64,000 bases of DNA from GCA-2683135 sp964507445 (GTDB lineage: Bacteria; Planctomycetota; GCA-002687715), in assembly GCA_964507445.1 (NCBI GenBank), contig CAZDQF010000007.1:139174-203173 (forward strand). The letters are read 5' to 3'. The notes under the pieces are model-generated. The model saw nothing but the letters and a program-made list of their open reading frames with translations, made no database searches and was not told the DNA's origin. The position numbers and the translations under genes are program-made. Below are positions 18,215 through 25,892 of the stretch, piece by piece (position 1 is the stretch's first letter; the number at the start of each line of letters is the position of its first letter).

Positions 18215-18967
18215 ATGACCAAGCCGATCATCGGCATCGTGAGCCGGCGCATTCCGTTTGTGAATGACAGCAAGCCCTATCCCCGCTACGGGGTCGCCAT
18301 CAGCTACTGCGAGGCGGTGGCCGGGGCTGGTGGCGTGCCGGTGGTCTTTCCCCTCAGCGACGACAAGACCGTCCTGGAGCGCTACTACGATCTGATCGAC
18401 GGGCTGTTGCTGCCGGGCGGTCAGGACATCCACCCCATGCACTATGGCGAGGAGCCCCACCAGCTGATCCAGCAGGTGGACCCCAAGCGAGACATCACGG
18501 AGCTGGATCTGACCAAGCGGGCGCTGGCGGATGACGTCCCGATCCTGGCCATCTGTCGCGGCGCTCAGGTGCTCAACGTCGCCGCCGGCGGCTCCTTGAT
18601 CCAGGACATCCACGCCCAGTTGGGCGAGGACTCCCTCGCACACTTCCAGGACTTCACGGAGGAATGGCCGTCCCATTCCGTGACCGTCACCGAAGGGACG
18701 AAGCTCTACGGCATCGTCGGGGAGGAGGACACCATGGTGAACTCCTACCACCATCAGGCGGTCAAGGACCTGGCGTCAGGGTTCGTGGTGGGGGCGACGG
18801 CGCCGGACGGAGTCGTCGAAGCCATCGAGTCCGAGGGGCACACCTTCGTCCTCGGGGTGCAATGGCACGCCGAGCTGCTCTACCAGAACCACGACTTCAA
18901 CATGGCCCTGTTCCGGAGCCACGTGGAGCACGCCGGGCGGTACGCCCAGGCCCGTCAGGGAGCCTGA
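18215..18967 (+). CDS. class I glutamine amidotransferase-like hydrolase (peptidase C26, PuuD-like)
   Basis: This cytoplasmic protein of 250 residues belongs to the gamma-glutamyl-GABA hydrolase group. The triad is visible: C114 in ICRGAQVLN, and H218/E220 in QWHAE. The substrate-binding LLPGGQDIHP segment is also present. Family members hydrolyse gamma-glutamyl bonds, but the real substrate may relate to the radical SAM gene just upstream. ATG 18215 follows an AGAGGAAGGG ribosome-binding site. It converges on glyS with 31 nt between stops; a small hairpin at 18979-18993 lies in the gap without a T-tract. Confidence 0.88.
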   Translation: MTKPIIGIVSRRIPFVNDSKPYPRYGVAISYCEAVAGAGGVPVVFPLSDDKTVLERYYDLIDGLLLPGGQDIHPMHYGEEPHQLIQQVDPKRDITELDLTKRALADDVPILAICRGAQVLNVAAGGSLIQDIHAQLGEDSLAHFQDFTEEWPSHSVTVTEGTKLYGIVGEEDTMVNSYHHQAVKDLASGFVVGATAPDGVVEAIESEGHTFVLGVQWHAELLYQNHDFNMALFRSHVEHAGRYAQARQGA

Positions 18968-18998
18968 GCGCCTCCGCGCCCGTCGCCGACGGGACGCC

Positions 18999-20324
18999 TC
19001 AACTCGGGATGCGTTCCTGCAGCCAGGTCTTCACCTGCGCCAGGGCGATGCGATCCTGCGAGAGCGAATCGCGATCGCGCACGGTCACCGTGTCGTCTTC
19101 CTTGGTGTCGAAGTCCACGGTGATGCAGAACGGGGTGCCGCACTCGTCCTGGCGGCGGTATCGACGGCCGATGGCCCCCTTCTCGTCGTAGTACACGTTG
19201 AACGTGTCCTTCAGCTCCTCCTCGAGCTTGTGGGCGATGTCGGGGAGCCCCTGCTTCTTGATCAGGGGGAAGATCCCCGCCTTGATGGGCGCCAGGGCCG
19301 GGTGCAGGCGCATGACCGTGCGGGTCTCGCCCTCCACGTCGTCCTCCACGAGGGCTTCGCAGAGGAACGTGAGGACGGCGCGGTCGACCCCGAGGGCCGG
19401 CTCGATGACGTAGGGGATGTACTTCTCGCGGCTCTGGTCGTCGAAGTACCGCAGGTCCTTGCCCGTGGCCTCCGCGTGCCGCGACAGGTCGAAGTCGGTC
19501 CGGTTGGCCACGCCCTCCAGCTCCTTCCAGCCGAAGGGGAACAGGTACTCCACGTCGGCGCAGGCCTTGGAGTAGTGGGCCAGCTCGTCCTCCCCGTGGT
19601 CGCGGAGCCGCAGGTTCTCGGTGGAGACGCCCAGGTCGATGAACCACTTGTAGCGGGCGTCGCGCCAGTAGGTGTACCACTCGTCCGCCTCCGCCGGTGG
19701 GACGAAGAACTCCATCTCCATCTGCTCGAACTCACGGGAACGGAAGATGAAGTTCTCCGTGACGATCTCGTTGCGGAAGCTCTTCCCTTGCTGCGCGATG
19801 CCGAACGGGGGCTTCATGCGGGAGGTGTCCACCACGTTCTTGAAGTTGACGAAGATGCCCTGGGCGGTCTCAGGTCGCAGGTAGACGGTGGCGGAGTCGT
19901 CCTGCACCGGGCCCATGAACGTCTTGAACATGAGGTTGAACTGGCGTGGTTCCGTCAGCTCACCCTCGCACTCCCCAGGCTTCTTGGAGGGTTTCTTCGG
20001 GCACTGCTGGTCCTCCAGGGTGTCCGCCCGGAAGCGAGCCTTGCACAGCTTGCAGTCCACCAGGGGGTCGTTGAAGCCGGCTACGTGGCCCGACGTCTCC
20101 CACACCTTGGGGTGCATCAGGATGGAGCAGTCGATGCCAACCACATCTGACCGGCTGCGCACCGTAGAACGCCACCACGCGTCCTTGACGTTGCGTTTCA
20201 GCTCCACGCCGAGGGGGCCGTAGTCCCAGCAGGACTTGAGGCCTCCGTAGATCTCACTGGAGGGGAAGATGAAGCCCCGGCGCTTGCACAGGGACACGAG
20301 CTGTTCCATCCGGTTGTCGCTCAC
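18999..20324 (-). CDS. glyS: glycyl-tRNA synthetase, dimeric class II type
   Basis: This enzyme charges tRNA-Gly. At 441 residues it is the single-subunit (alpha2) type, not the GlyQ/GlyS heterotetramer. It has the N-terminal RRGFIFPSSEIYGG, TSGHVAGFNDPLVDC, and a CKLC...C zinc-like insert. Class II motif 2 is GKSFRNEI and motif 3 is LGVDRAVL; RPETAQGIFVNF is diagnostic of the family. A C-terminal anticodon-binding domain begins near APIKAGIFPL. The gene stands alone on the - strand. Confidence 0.96.
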   Translation of the reverse strand: MSDNRMEQLVSLCKRRGFIFPSSEIYGGLKSCWDYGPLGVELKRNVKDAWWRSTVRSRSDVVGIDCSILMHPKVWETSGHVAGFNDPLVDCKLCKARFRADTLEDQQCPKKPSKKPGECEGELTEPRQFNLMFKTFMGPVQDDSATVYLRPETAQGIFVNFKNVVDTSRMKPPFGIAQQGKSFRNEIVTENFIFRSREFEQMEMEFFVPPAEADEWYTYWRDARYKWFIDLGVSTENLRLRDHGEDELAHYSKACADVEYLFPFGWKELEGVANRTDFDLSRHAEATGKDLRYFDDQSREKYIPYVIEPALGVDRAVLTFLCEALVEDDVEGETRTVMRLHPALAPIKAGIFPLIKKQGLPDIAHKLEEELKDTFNVYYDEKGAIGRRYRRQDECGTPFCITVDFDTKEDDTVTVRDRDSLSQDRIALAQVKTWLQERIPS

Positions 20325-20389
20325 GTCGGATCTCCTTGCGGGATGATCCTACGTGGTCTGCGTTGGAGGAGGAACCGGTGGATCATGCA

Positions 20390-20422
20390 AGAGGCCCGCG
20401 ACGGGTGACGCCGCGGGCCTCT
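20390..20422 (-). terminator. GC-rich hairpin downstream of the kelch lipoprotein gene
   Basis: Arms AGAGGCCCGCG and CGCGGGCCTCT form a perfect 11-bp stem with an 11-nt loop, 25 nt beyond the kelch-gene stop on the - strand. The following bases (TTGCAT) make a poor T-tract, so termination is likely but not certain. Confidence 0.5.
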
Positions 20423-20446
20423 GGGGGTCTCGAGCCGGAGTCGAGA

Positions 20447-22510
20447 CTACTGGGCGTTGCCGGTGATGACCAGCGGCGAGCCGATGACGGCGCCCACCGG
20501 GATCACCTCGATCTGCACCGGGCTGCCGGCAACCACGCCGTCAGCCGTGTAGTCCCAGGTGAAGGTGTAGTTACCCGGGCCCACCTGCATGTTCGGATAG
20601 TCCGAGACCGTCGAGGACGACGGGGTCTGGCAGATGATGGTGGCGGGGCAGAAGTCGGAGCCCGGAGGGCTGGCGTAGCGGATGATCACATAGCCGCCGT
20701 CCTGGTCCGCGTCGGTGACCGCCACGTCGACGTTCATGGTGGCGCCGCTGCCGGTGCCGCTGGGCTTGGCGCTCGCCGAGGTCATGGCGCTGGTGATGGC
20801 CGGGACCTCGTTGGAGAACGCGAAGAAGTCGATGGAGTCGAGGAAGCTGCCGGTGCTGCTGCCGTTGCGACCGCCGATGACGAAGACGGCGCCGCCGGCG
20901 GAGGCGGTCGTGGTGTGATCACCGCGAGCGTCGAGCAGGGCGCCGTAGATGGTGGCCGAGGTGAACCCAGCGGTGGTCGATCCATCGATGGTGAAGACCG
21001 TGGCGCTGGAGGTGAAGCCCGAGCTGCTGTCCACACCACCGGTCACCAGGACGTTGTTGTCACCGAGCATGGCCGCGCTGTGCATGGCGCGCGCCTCGGT
21101 CATGGTGATGGTGGAGAAGCTGTCGCTCTCCGGCTTGTAGACCATGGCGTCGTTGTACACCGTCCCGGTGAGCGGGCTGCGGCCGCCGACGACGAGGATC
21201 CAGCCGTTGGACATGCGCGTCACCGAGTGGTCGACGCGGATCATGGTGGTGGCTCCGCCCGCGGCGGTGGACACGGTGTCGTTCACGGGGTCGATGATCT
21301 CGCAGGGGAGGGTGCCCGGGTTGTCCGGGTCCTCGCCGCCCGCGATGAAGATCCGGCCGTCAGACATGAGCGCCGCACCGTGGCCGCAGCGCGCGGTGAT
21401 GGCCGCAGTCATGGGCGCGAAGCTGTTGGTGGCCGGGTCGTACTTCTCCACGCTGCCCAGGGCGCCCAGAGGAGCCGTGGTGCTGGAGCAGCCGCCGGCG
21501 ATGATGACCTCGTTCTTGGGGTGCCAGGTGGCGCTGTGACCGTACCGAGCGGAGCCCATGGGGCCGCTGGTGGAGGTCACCTGCTCGTTGGGCGAGAAGG
21601 AGTAGACGTCGCCGGACGCGTGAGCGGTGGAGCCGGTCGTGGCGCCGCCGCTGCCGTCCACCTGATCCACACCACCCGTCGTCAGCACCTGGATGGCGCC
21701 GTTGCTCGGGTCGATGAAGAAGGAGGACGCGTGCAGGCCGCGGCCGACCGGGGTCGTCCCTTCGAAGTCGACGCTGTGAGCGAAGCCGCCAGCCCCGGAG
21801 GAGAAGCGGAAGCGATCATCGGAGTCGAAGGTGTTGGCGCCCGTGGCGTCCGTGTAGCCGCCGGCCACCAGGACGTTCCACGCTCCCGCTGATGCGGAGT
21901 CCGTGGCCGTCGCGGTGTGTCCCGCGCGACCCGAACCCGTGGCTCCCGCCGGGGCGCCAGCGGTCGAGCCGGCGCCGGCGCCCGCCCACGCCCCGGTCCC
22001 GCCCGCACTGGGCCGCCCCCGAAAACCCACGCCCCTCGGCGTGCTGGGCACGCTGGTCAGGCCAGGGCTGTTCGGGGTGATCTGGAACTGGAAGCTGCCC
22101 GCGAAGAAGCCGAGGTCGGCGTACGCGTACCACCAGAAGGTCTGGTTCACCGTCACTTCCCCGCCGCCTTCGGTGGTGGGGAGGGTGATCTGGCCCGGGC
22201 TGCTCGGAGCGCTACCGGTGGGGACCATGCCCGACGGCAACTGAGTCGCTCCCGCGTAGCTGGCACCCCCCGCTGCAGCGTACTGACGCAGCACGTCGAC
22301 CACGGAGCCCGGAGGTCCGGTGATCTGGTAGTCGGCCCTGACGAAGCCGCTCGCCGCGAGCGCGCTCAAGTCAAAGCCGACGAAAGTGGCGCGAACTGTG
22401 GGGGCAGGTGCGGGGCCGCCGCCTCCATCACCTCCACTACAACTGACGCCGAAGAAGACGAGGCCCAGAGTCAGGGCAAGTGTCAACGTCCTGGTTGCCG
22501 GACGGGGCAT
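20447..22510 (-). CDS. kelch-repeat lipoprotein
   Basis: A predicted outer-surface lipoprotein of 687 residues. The signal peptide ends in FFGVSC (lipobox Cys about residue 24), followed by a Gly/Pro-rich linker. The middle carries at least five kelch-like blades ending in GG, for example VLVAGGYTD, NEVIIAGGCSS, GRIFIAGGEDP, GWILVVGGRSP and NNVLVTGGVDS, consistent with a beta-propeller of the galactose-oxidase type. A beta-sandwich-like C-terminus follows. I saw no catalytic Cys-Tyr signature, so binding is more likely than catalysis. ATG 22510 has GGAGG 8 nt upstream. Confidence 0.82.
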   Translation of the reverse strand: MPRPATRTLTLALTLGLVFFGVSCSGGDGGGGPAPAPTVRATFVGFDLSALAASGFVRADYQITGPPGSVVDVLRQYAAAGGASYAGATQLPSGMVPTGSAPSSPGQITLPTTEGGGEVTVNQTFWWYAYADLGFFAGSFQFQITPNSPGLTSVPSTPRGVGFRGRPSAGGTGAWAGAGAGSTAGAPAGATGSGRAGHTATATDSASAGAWNVLVAGGYTDATGANTFDSDDRFRFSSGAGGFAHSVDFEGTTPVGRGLHASSFFIDPSNGAIQVLTTGGVDQVDGSGGATTGSTAHASGDVYSFSPNEQVTSTSGPMGSARYGHSATWHPKNEVIIAGGCSSTTAPLGALGSVEKYDPATNSFAPMTAAITARCGHGAALMSDGRIFIAGGEDPDNPGTLPCEIIDPVNDTVSTAAGGATTMIRVDHSVTRMSNGWILVVGGRSPLTGTVYNDAMVYKPESDSFSTITMTEARAMHSAAMLGDNNVLVTGGVDSSSGFTSSATVFTIDGSTTAGFTSATIYGALLDARGDHTTTASAGGAVFVIGGRNGSSTGSFLDSIDFFAFSNEVPAITSAMTSASAKPSGTGSGATMNVDVAVTDADQDGGYVIIRYASPPGSDFCPATIICQTPSSSTVSDYPNMQVGPGNYTFTWDYTADGVVAGSPVQIEVIPVGAVIGSPLVITGNAQ

Positions 22511-22875
22511 GAGTGATTCCTCCCAACCGATCGAAACGCCAGAGCCATTCACGATCGGAGACCCCCGCCTGAGGCGGTGGTCTTCCTATTCCCAAGGCTG
22601 GCACGGACAGACCGTAACGCCAGTTCGCGAGCATTTTTACGCTGCTGTAGGACTGGCGTCAATGTCAAATCCGAATCCTGCCGGCTCCGTCAAGCCATCG
22701 TCTGGCGGAGCCGCTCTCGGCTGCCTCGTGGAGACCCGGTGGAGTCTCCGGACCAATGCGGGCGCGGGCGCTTGGGGCGGTTGCGATCCTCTCATCGCAA
22801 GCGCCGATTCCTTCCGTGTGTCGTGCAGGGGACACTGCGTATGATCGTTCCATGGTAGCGGGGAGCTTGAGTGCA
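22511..22875 (+). other. divergent intergenic region with inverted repeats
   Basis: These 365 bp separate the kelch lipoprotein (-) from the O-antigen-ligase-like gene (+) and must hold both promoters. They contain CCGCC-TGA-GGCGG near 22566-22578, and GGAGAC/GTCTCC at 22730-22749. A compound structure sits at 22767-22805: GGCGCTTG pairs with CAAGCGCC, enclosing CGAT/ATCG. A TATGAT hexamer lies at 22840-22845. No convincing gene was seen here. Confidence 0.5.
22840..22845 (+). promoter_or_regulatory. candidate -10 element (TATGAT)
   Basis: TATGAT lies 30 nt upstream of the preferred ATG of the O-antigen-ligase-like gene. No good -35 was seen at the right spacing, so this is a weak call. Confidence 0.3.
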
Positions 22876-25518
22876 ATGAAAGAGCAATCGCCTGTCGGTG
22901 ACGACACAGGCGCCGCTCCCCGGTCCCCTGCTGAGCCAGAAGTCCAAGCGCGGTCAGGCGTTCGGACTGCGTTGCTGATCCTCGTCGGTGTGTTCCTGGC
23001 GGTCGGGTCCTGTCTCTATGATCGTGGTCTGCACGATGCTTTCCAGCTGCCCAAGCGGGCGACGTTCGTGACGATCGCTCTCGCGATAGCGACCATTGTC
23101 TGTGGGTGGCGTGCGCGATTGCAACGGTCGGTCCTACCAGGCGGCGCGTTGTTATTGGTCACGTTCTTGGGCGTGGCCCTGGTGAGTGCGGCGTGGGCCC
23201 TCACACCGGAACGGGCCGTGGCCCCCATCCGTGATCTTCTCGCGCTCGTGTCCTGGTGGTTGTTGGGCTGGTCCCTGATCCGACGCCCTCGGGACTTGCA
23301 GTGGGTCCTGGTGGGGATCTGTCTGGCCGCCGTGATCACCGCGCGGCTGGGGACTCTCCAGGCGGCGGGGCAGGACAGCTGGGAGCGGGTCCCGGAGCTT
23401 CGGTTCGTGGCCGAGACCCTCGGGTTGGGATACCCCGAGCATCCACGGCTGTTCGAGCGGCTCCCTCCCGTGTCGGACCCACCGCAGGGTCTGGCGGGCC
23501 ACGTGAACATGGTCGCGGAGGTGGTGGTGCTCGGTCTGTTCGCCACCCTCGGCCTCTGTGTAAGCCTCGTTCATGGCTGGCGTCGGCGCGCGGGTGCCGC
23601 ACGTTGGGTCCCGGGTCTGGGGCTCGCCGTGCTGGTGGGCGTGTTGCTCATCGACGCGCGGTTCCTTCTGATCTCCGGGAGCCGGGCCGCCTGGTTGGCC
23701 ACCGCCCTAGGGGTGGGCATGTTCTGTTGGGGCCTGTTCCCGTCGCTGAAGCGGGCCCGGTTGAGTCGGCGCCGCCTGGTGATCCTCCTCGCGGGTGCGT
23801 CCGCGTTGCTGGTGGTGTTCTTCCTGGTGGCGCCTCACGTGACCGTGCGCGGTCGCGCCGGCGACCGCGAGGTCTCCCTCGCCCGCAGGGTGTCGGAGGC
23901 CCTGGATTGGTCCGCCGGGACCGAGCGTGAGCGCACCCTTCTTTGGGGGAACTCCCTGGCCATGCTGGCGGACCGCCCCGTGCTCGGCGTCGGTCCCGGC
24001 AACTGGCCAGTGGCCTACCCGGCCTACGCACAGAGCTTCGGCCCCCATCCGACGGATCGCTTCAGCCTCGCTCGCCAACCGGTTCGCGCTCACAACGACC
24101 CGTTGCAGCTGGCCGCGGAGACGGGACTGGCAGGGCTGCTTGTCATGGGGGCATTCATGGTCCTTGGAGTGCGACGCCTCTGGAGGTGTTCTCGTGGGGA
24201 CGACATGGCGCTGGTCAGGGCGGCCACGTGTTGCGTCGTCGCCGTGCTGGTGCTCTCCTGCTTCGCCTTCCCGTTTCAGCTGTCGGTGACGGGTTCCGTC
24301 GCGTTCCTGTTCCTCGGAGCTGGGGCGGGGATGGGGAGAGGCCGCGGGGCTGGCGTCATGGTGCCGCGTCCCGTCATGGCCTGTGCGGCGGTGGCGTTCG
24401 CTGTCGCCTTCGTGACCAGCGCCTTCGACATCAACGGTCGCGTGAAGGCCAGCCGCGCGTACTGGTTTGCGCGGCACGATCATCGCGCCGCGTCCCTGCC
24501 GGTAGCGGACCGCTCCGCCGTACCACTCAGCAGCAGACAGTTGTTGCAGCGGGCCCTGGACCGCCTCGACGGCGCCGTCGCGCGAGAGCCGACGAACTAC
24601 ACCTATCACCTGGAGCGGGCTCGTTGCCTCTGGGATCTGGGCCTCGGAGACGACGCCCTCTCCGCCCTGGAACGGGTGTTGGAGCTGCACCCCAACCTGG
24701 TGCAGGCCATGCTCCTCAAGGCGGAACTTCACCAGCGATTGGGGCGGCAGGAGGACCTCTCGCAGGCCTATGACCTGCTCTTCGAGCGGGCGGCGTCGAT
24801 CATGCCTGACGCGCCCGAGGTCCGGTTCGCCCAGGGGCAGCACCTGATGCTGATGGCGGAGCGCTTCCCGGAGTTCGCCGACCGCTACCGGTCCTGGGCG
24901 ATCGGTCACTTCCAGTACGCGGGTTCGCCGGAGGTGCGGGAGTATGCGCCGGAGGCGCGGCTGGCCCTGGCCGGCGCCATGCTGGACCAGGGGGAGGCGG
25001 TGCCTGCGGTGGTGGCCGTCCTGCAGCTGGTGGAGCGGGACGCTTCACGAGATTCGAGCCTGATGGCGAGGTGCGCGCGTGCCTACGGTGACCCTCGCCT
25101 GGGGGCTCAGGTCGGTGGCCTGTTCGGCCCCGGCGGGGTCAAGACCGAGGCCATGTGGAAGCGGGTCCTCAAGATGGCTGGCGGGCGGCATCCGGAGGCC
25201 AAGAACGAGGTGCAGCTCGGGCCCTGGTACCGCTGGAGGTCCGGGAACCGGACCGATCCCCGGCCCGACCTGGAGGCCCCGGCGCGGCAGCTGCGCCTGC
25301 ACCTGGCGGGTGACCCCGGGGCGGTGCTGCCCCGCTACCACCTGGCGCTGGTCCTGGAGGACCTGGGTAAACCGGGAGAAGCGCGCGTGGAGTGGGCCAA
25401 TCTCGTCCGATATGCAAGGCAGGGAGGACGGCTCTCGTCATTCTGGCGCAAGAAGATCCTCTTCGAAGCAGCGGAGGCCAGCCGTAGACTGGACCCGGAC
25501 AGAGGACCCGATAAGTGA
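22876..25518 (+). CDS. O-antigen ligase/polymerase-like membrane protein with C-terminal TPR domain
   Basis: This protein of 880 residues has about 12 transmembrane helices in the first 520 residues. The Wzy_C signature region includes SGSRAAWLATALGVG, LGVGPGNWP and RAHNDPLQLAAETGL. Such proteins join or polymerise glycans on undecaprenyl carriers at the outer face of the inner membrane. The C-terminal part from about 560 on is soluble and helical with TPR-like units (ERARCLWDLGLGDDALSALERVLELHP). ATG 22876 has GGGAG about 10 nt upstream; ATG 22852 is an alternative start. Its stop overlaps the next start as GTGA. Confidence 0.84.
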   Translation: MKEQSPVGDDTGAAPRSPAEPEVQARSGVRTALLILVGVFLAVGSCLYDRGLHDAFQLPKRATFVTIALAIATIVCGWRARLQRSVLPGGALLLVTFLGVALVSAAWALTPERAVAPIRDLLALVSWWLLGWSLIRRPRDLQWVLVGICLAAVITARLGTLQAAGQDSWERVPELRFVAETLGLGYPEHPRLFERLPPVSDPPQGLAGHVNMVAEVVVLGLFATLGLCVSLVHGWRRRAGAARWVPGLGLAVLVGVLLIDARFLLISGSRAAWLATALGVGMFCWGLFPSLKRARLSRRRLVILLAGASALLVVFFLVAPHVTVRGRAGDREVSLARRVSEALDWSAGTERERTLLWGNSLAMLADRPVLGVGPGNWPVAYPAYAQSFGPHPTDRFSLARQPVRAHNDPLQLAAETGLAGLLVMGAFMVLGVRRLWRCSRGDDMALVRAATCCVVAVLVLSCFAFPFQLSVTGSVAFLFLGAGAGMGRGRGAGVMVPRPVMACAAVAFAVAFVTSAFDINGRVKASRAYWFARHDHRAASLPVADRSAVPLSSRQLLQRALDRLDGAVAREPTNYTYHLERARCLWDLGLGDDALSALERVLELHPNLVQAMLLKAELHQRLGRQEDLSQAYDLLFERAASIMPDAPEVRFAQGQHLMLMAERFPEFADRYRSWAIGHFQYAGSPEVREYAPEARLALAGAMLDQGEAVPAVVAVLQLVERDASRDSSLMARCARAYGDPRLGAQVGGLFGPGGVKTEAMWKRVLKMAGGRHPEAKNEVQLGPWYRWRSGNRTDPRPDLEAPARQLRLHLAGDPGAVLPRYHLALVLEDLGKPGEARVEWANLVRYARQGGRLSSFWRKKILFEAAEASRRLDPDRGPDK

Positions 25519-25883
25519 CCCTTCATCGACTCATCATGCTCGCTGGTGCGCTGTTGATGCTCGCGGCCTCGGCCCGGGCGCAGGGCGGCCCGCCTGTGAC
25601 CACCAACCGGGCGGCGGCAGAGGAGCTGAAGGGGCTGTCCATCGACGCCGGAGCCCGCAAGGTCGCCCCCGAGCCTCCCGTGCAACCGACCCTGCCGCCG
25701 CCCAACACGGACCAGGTGAATCTGGCGAACGACGTGGCCACGTCGGCGCGTCAGGCCAAGGCCGTCGTCGTCGAGCACACGCCGCAGTCCACGAGCTCGG
25801 CGATCCTCTTGGGTGTCGCCATCGGATGCGGCGCCGTGGCGGTCCTGGTGATCGGCTGGTTCGTCAACCGCCGCCGGCGCTGA
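25515..25883 (+). CDS. small signal-peptide protein with C-terminal membrane anchor
   Basis: This product of 122 residues has an N-terminal signal sequence (LIMLAGALLMLAASARAQ), a Pro-rich disordered middle, and a C-terminal hydrophobic helix followed by NRRRR. That is the tripartite layout of a protein exported and held by its tail. No known sorting motif (LPxTG, PEP-CTERM) was recognised. GTG 25515 overlaps the stop of the O-antigen-ligase/TPR gene, so the two are translationally coupled, and it may be a partner of that membrane protein. Confidence 0.65.
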   Translation: MTLHRLIMLAGALLMLAASARAQGGPPVTTNRAAAEELKGLSIDAGARKVAPEPPVQPTLPPPNTDQVNLANDVATSARQAKAVVVEHTPQSTSSAILLGVAIGCGAVAVLVIGWFVNRRRR

Positions 25884-25892
25884 CCCACGTCA

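Noticed and set aside
20336..21892. A 518-codon open frame antisense to the kelch gene
   Set aside because: Gly/Arg/Ala-rich shadow; the - strand frame has kelch blades and a lipobox.
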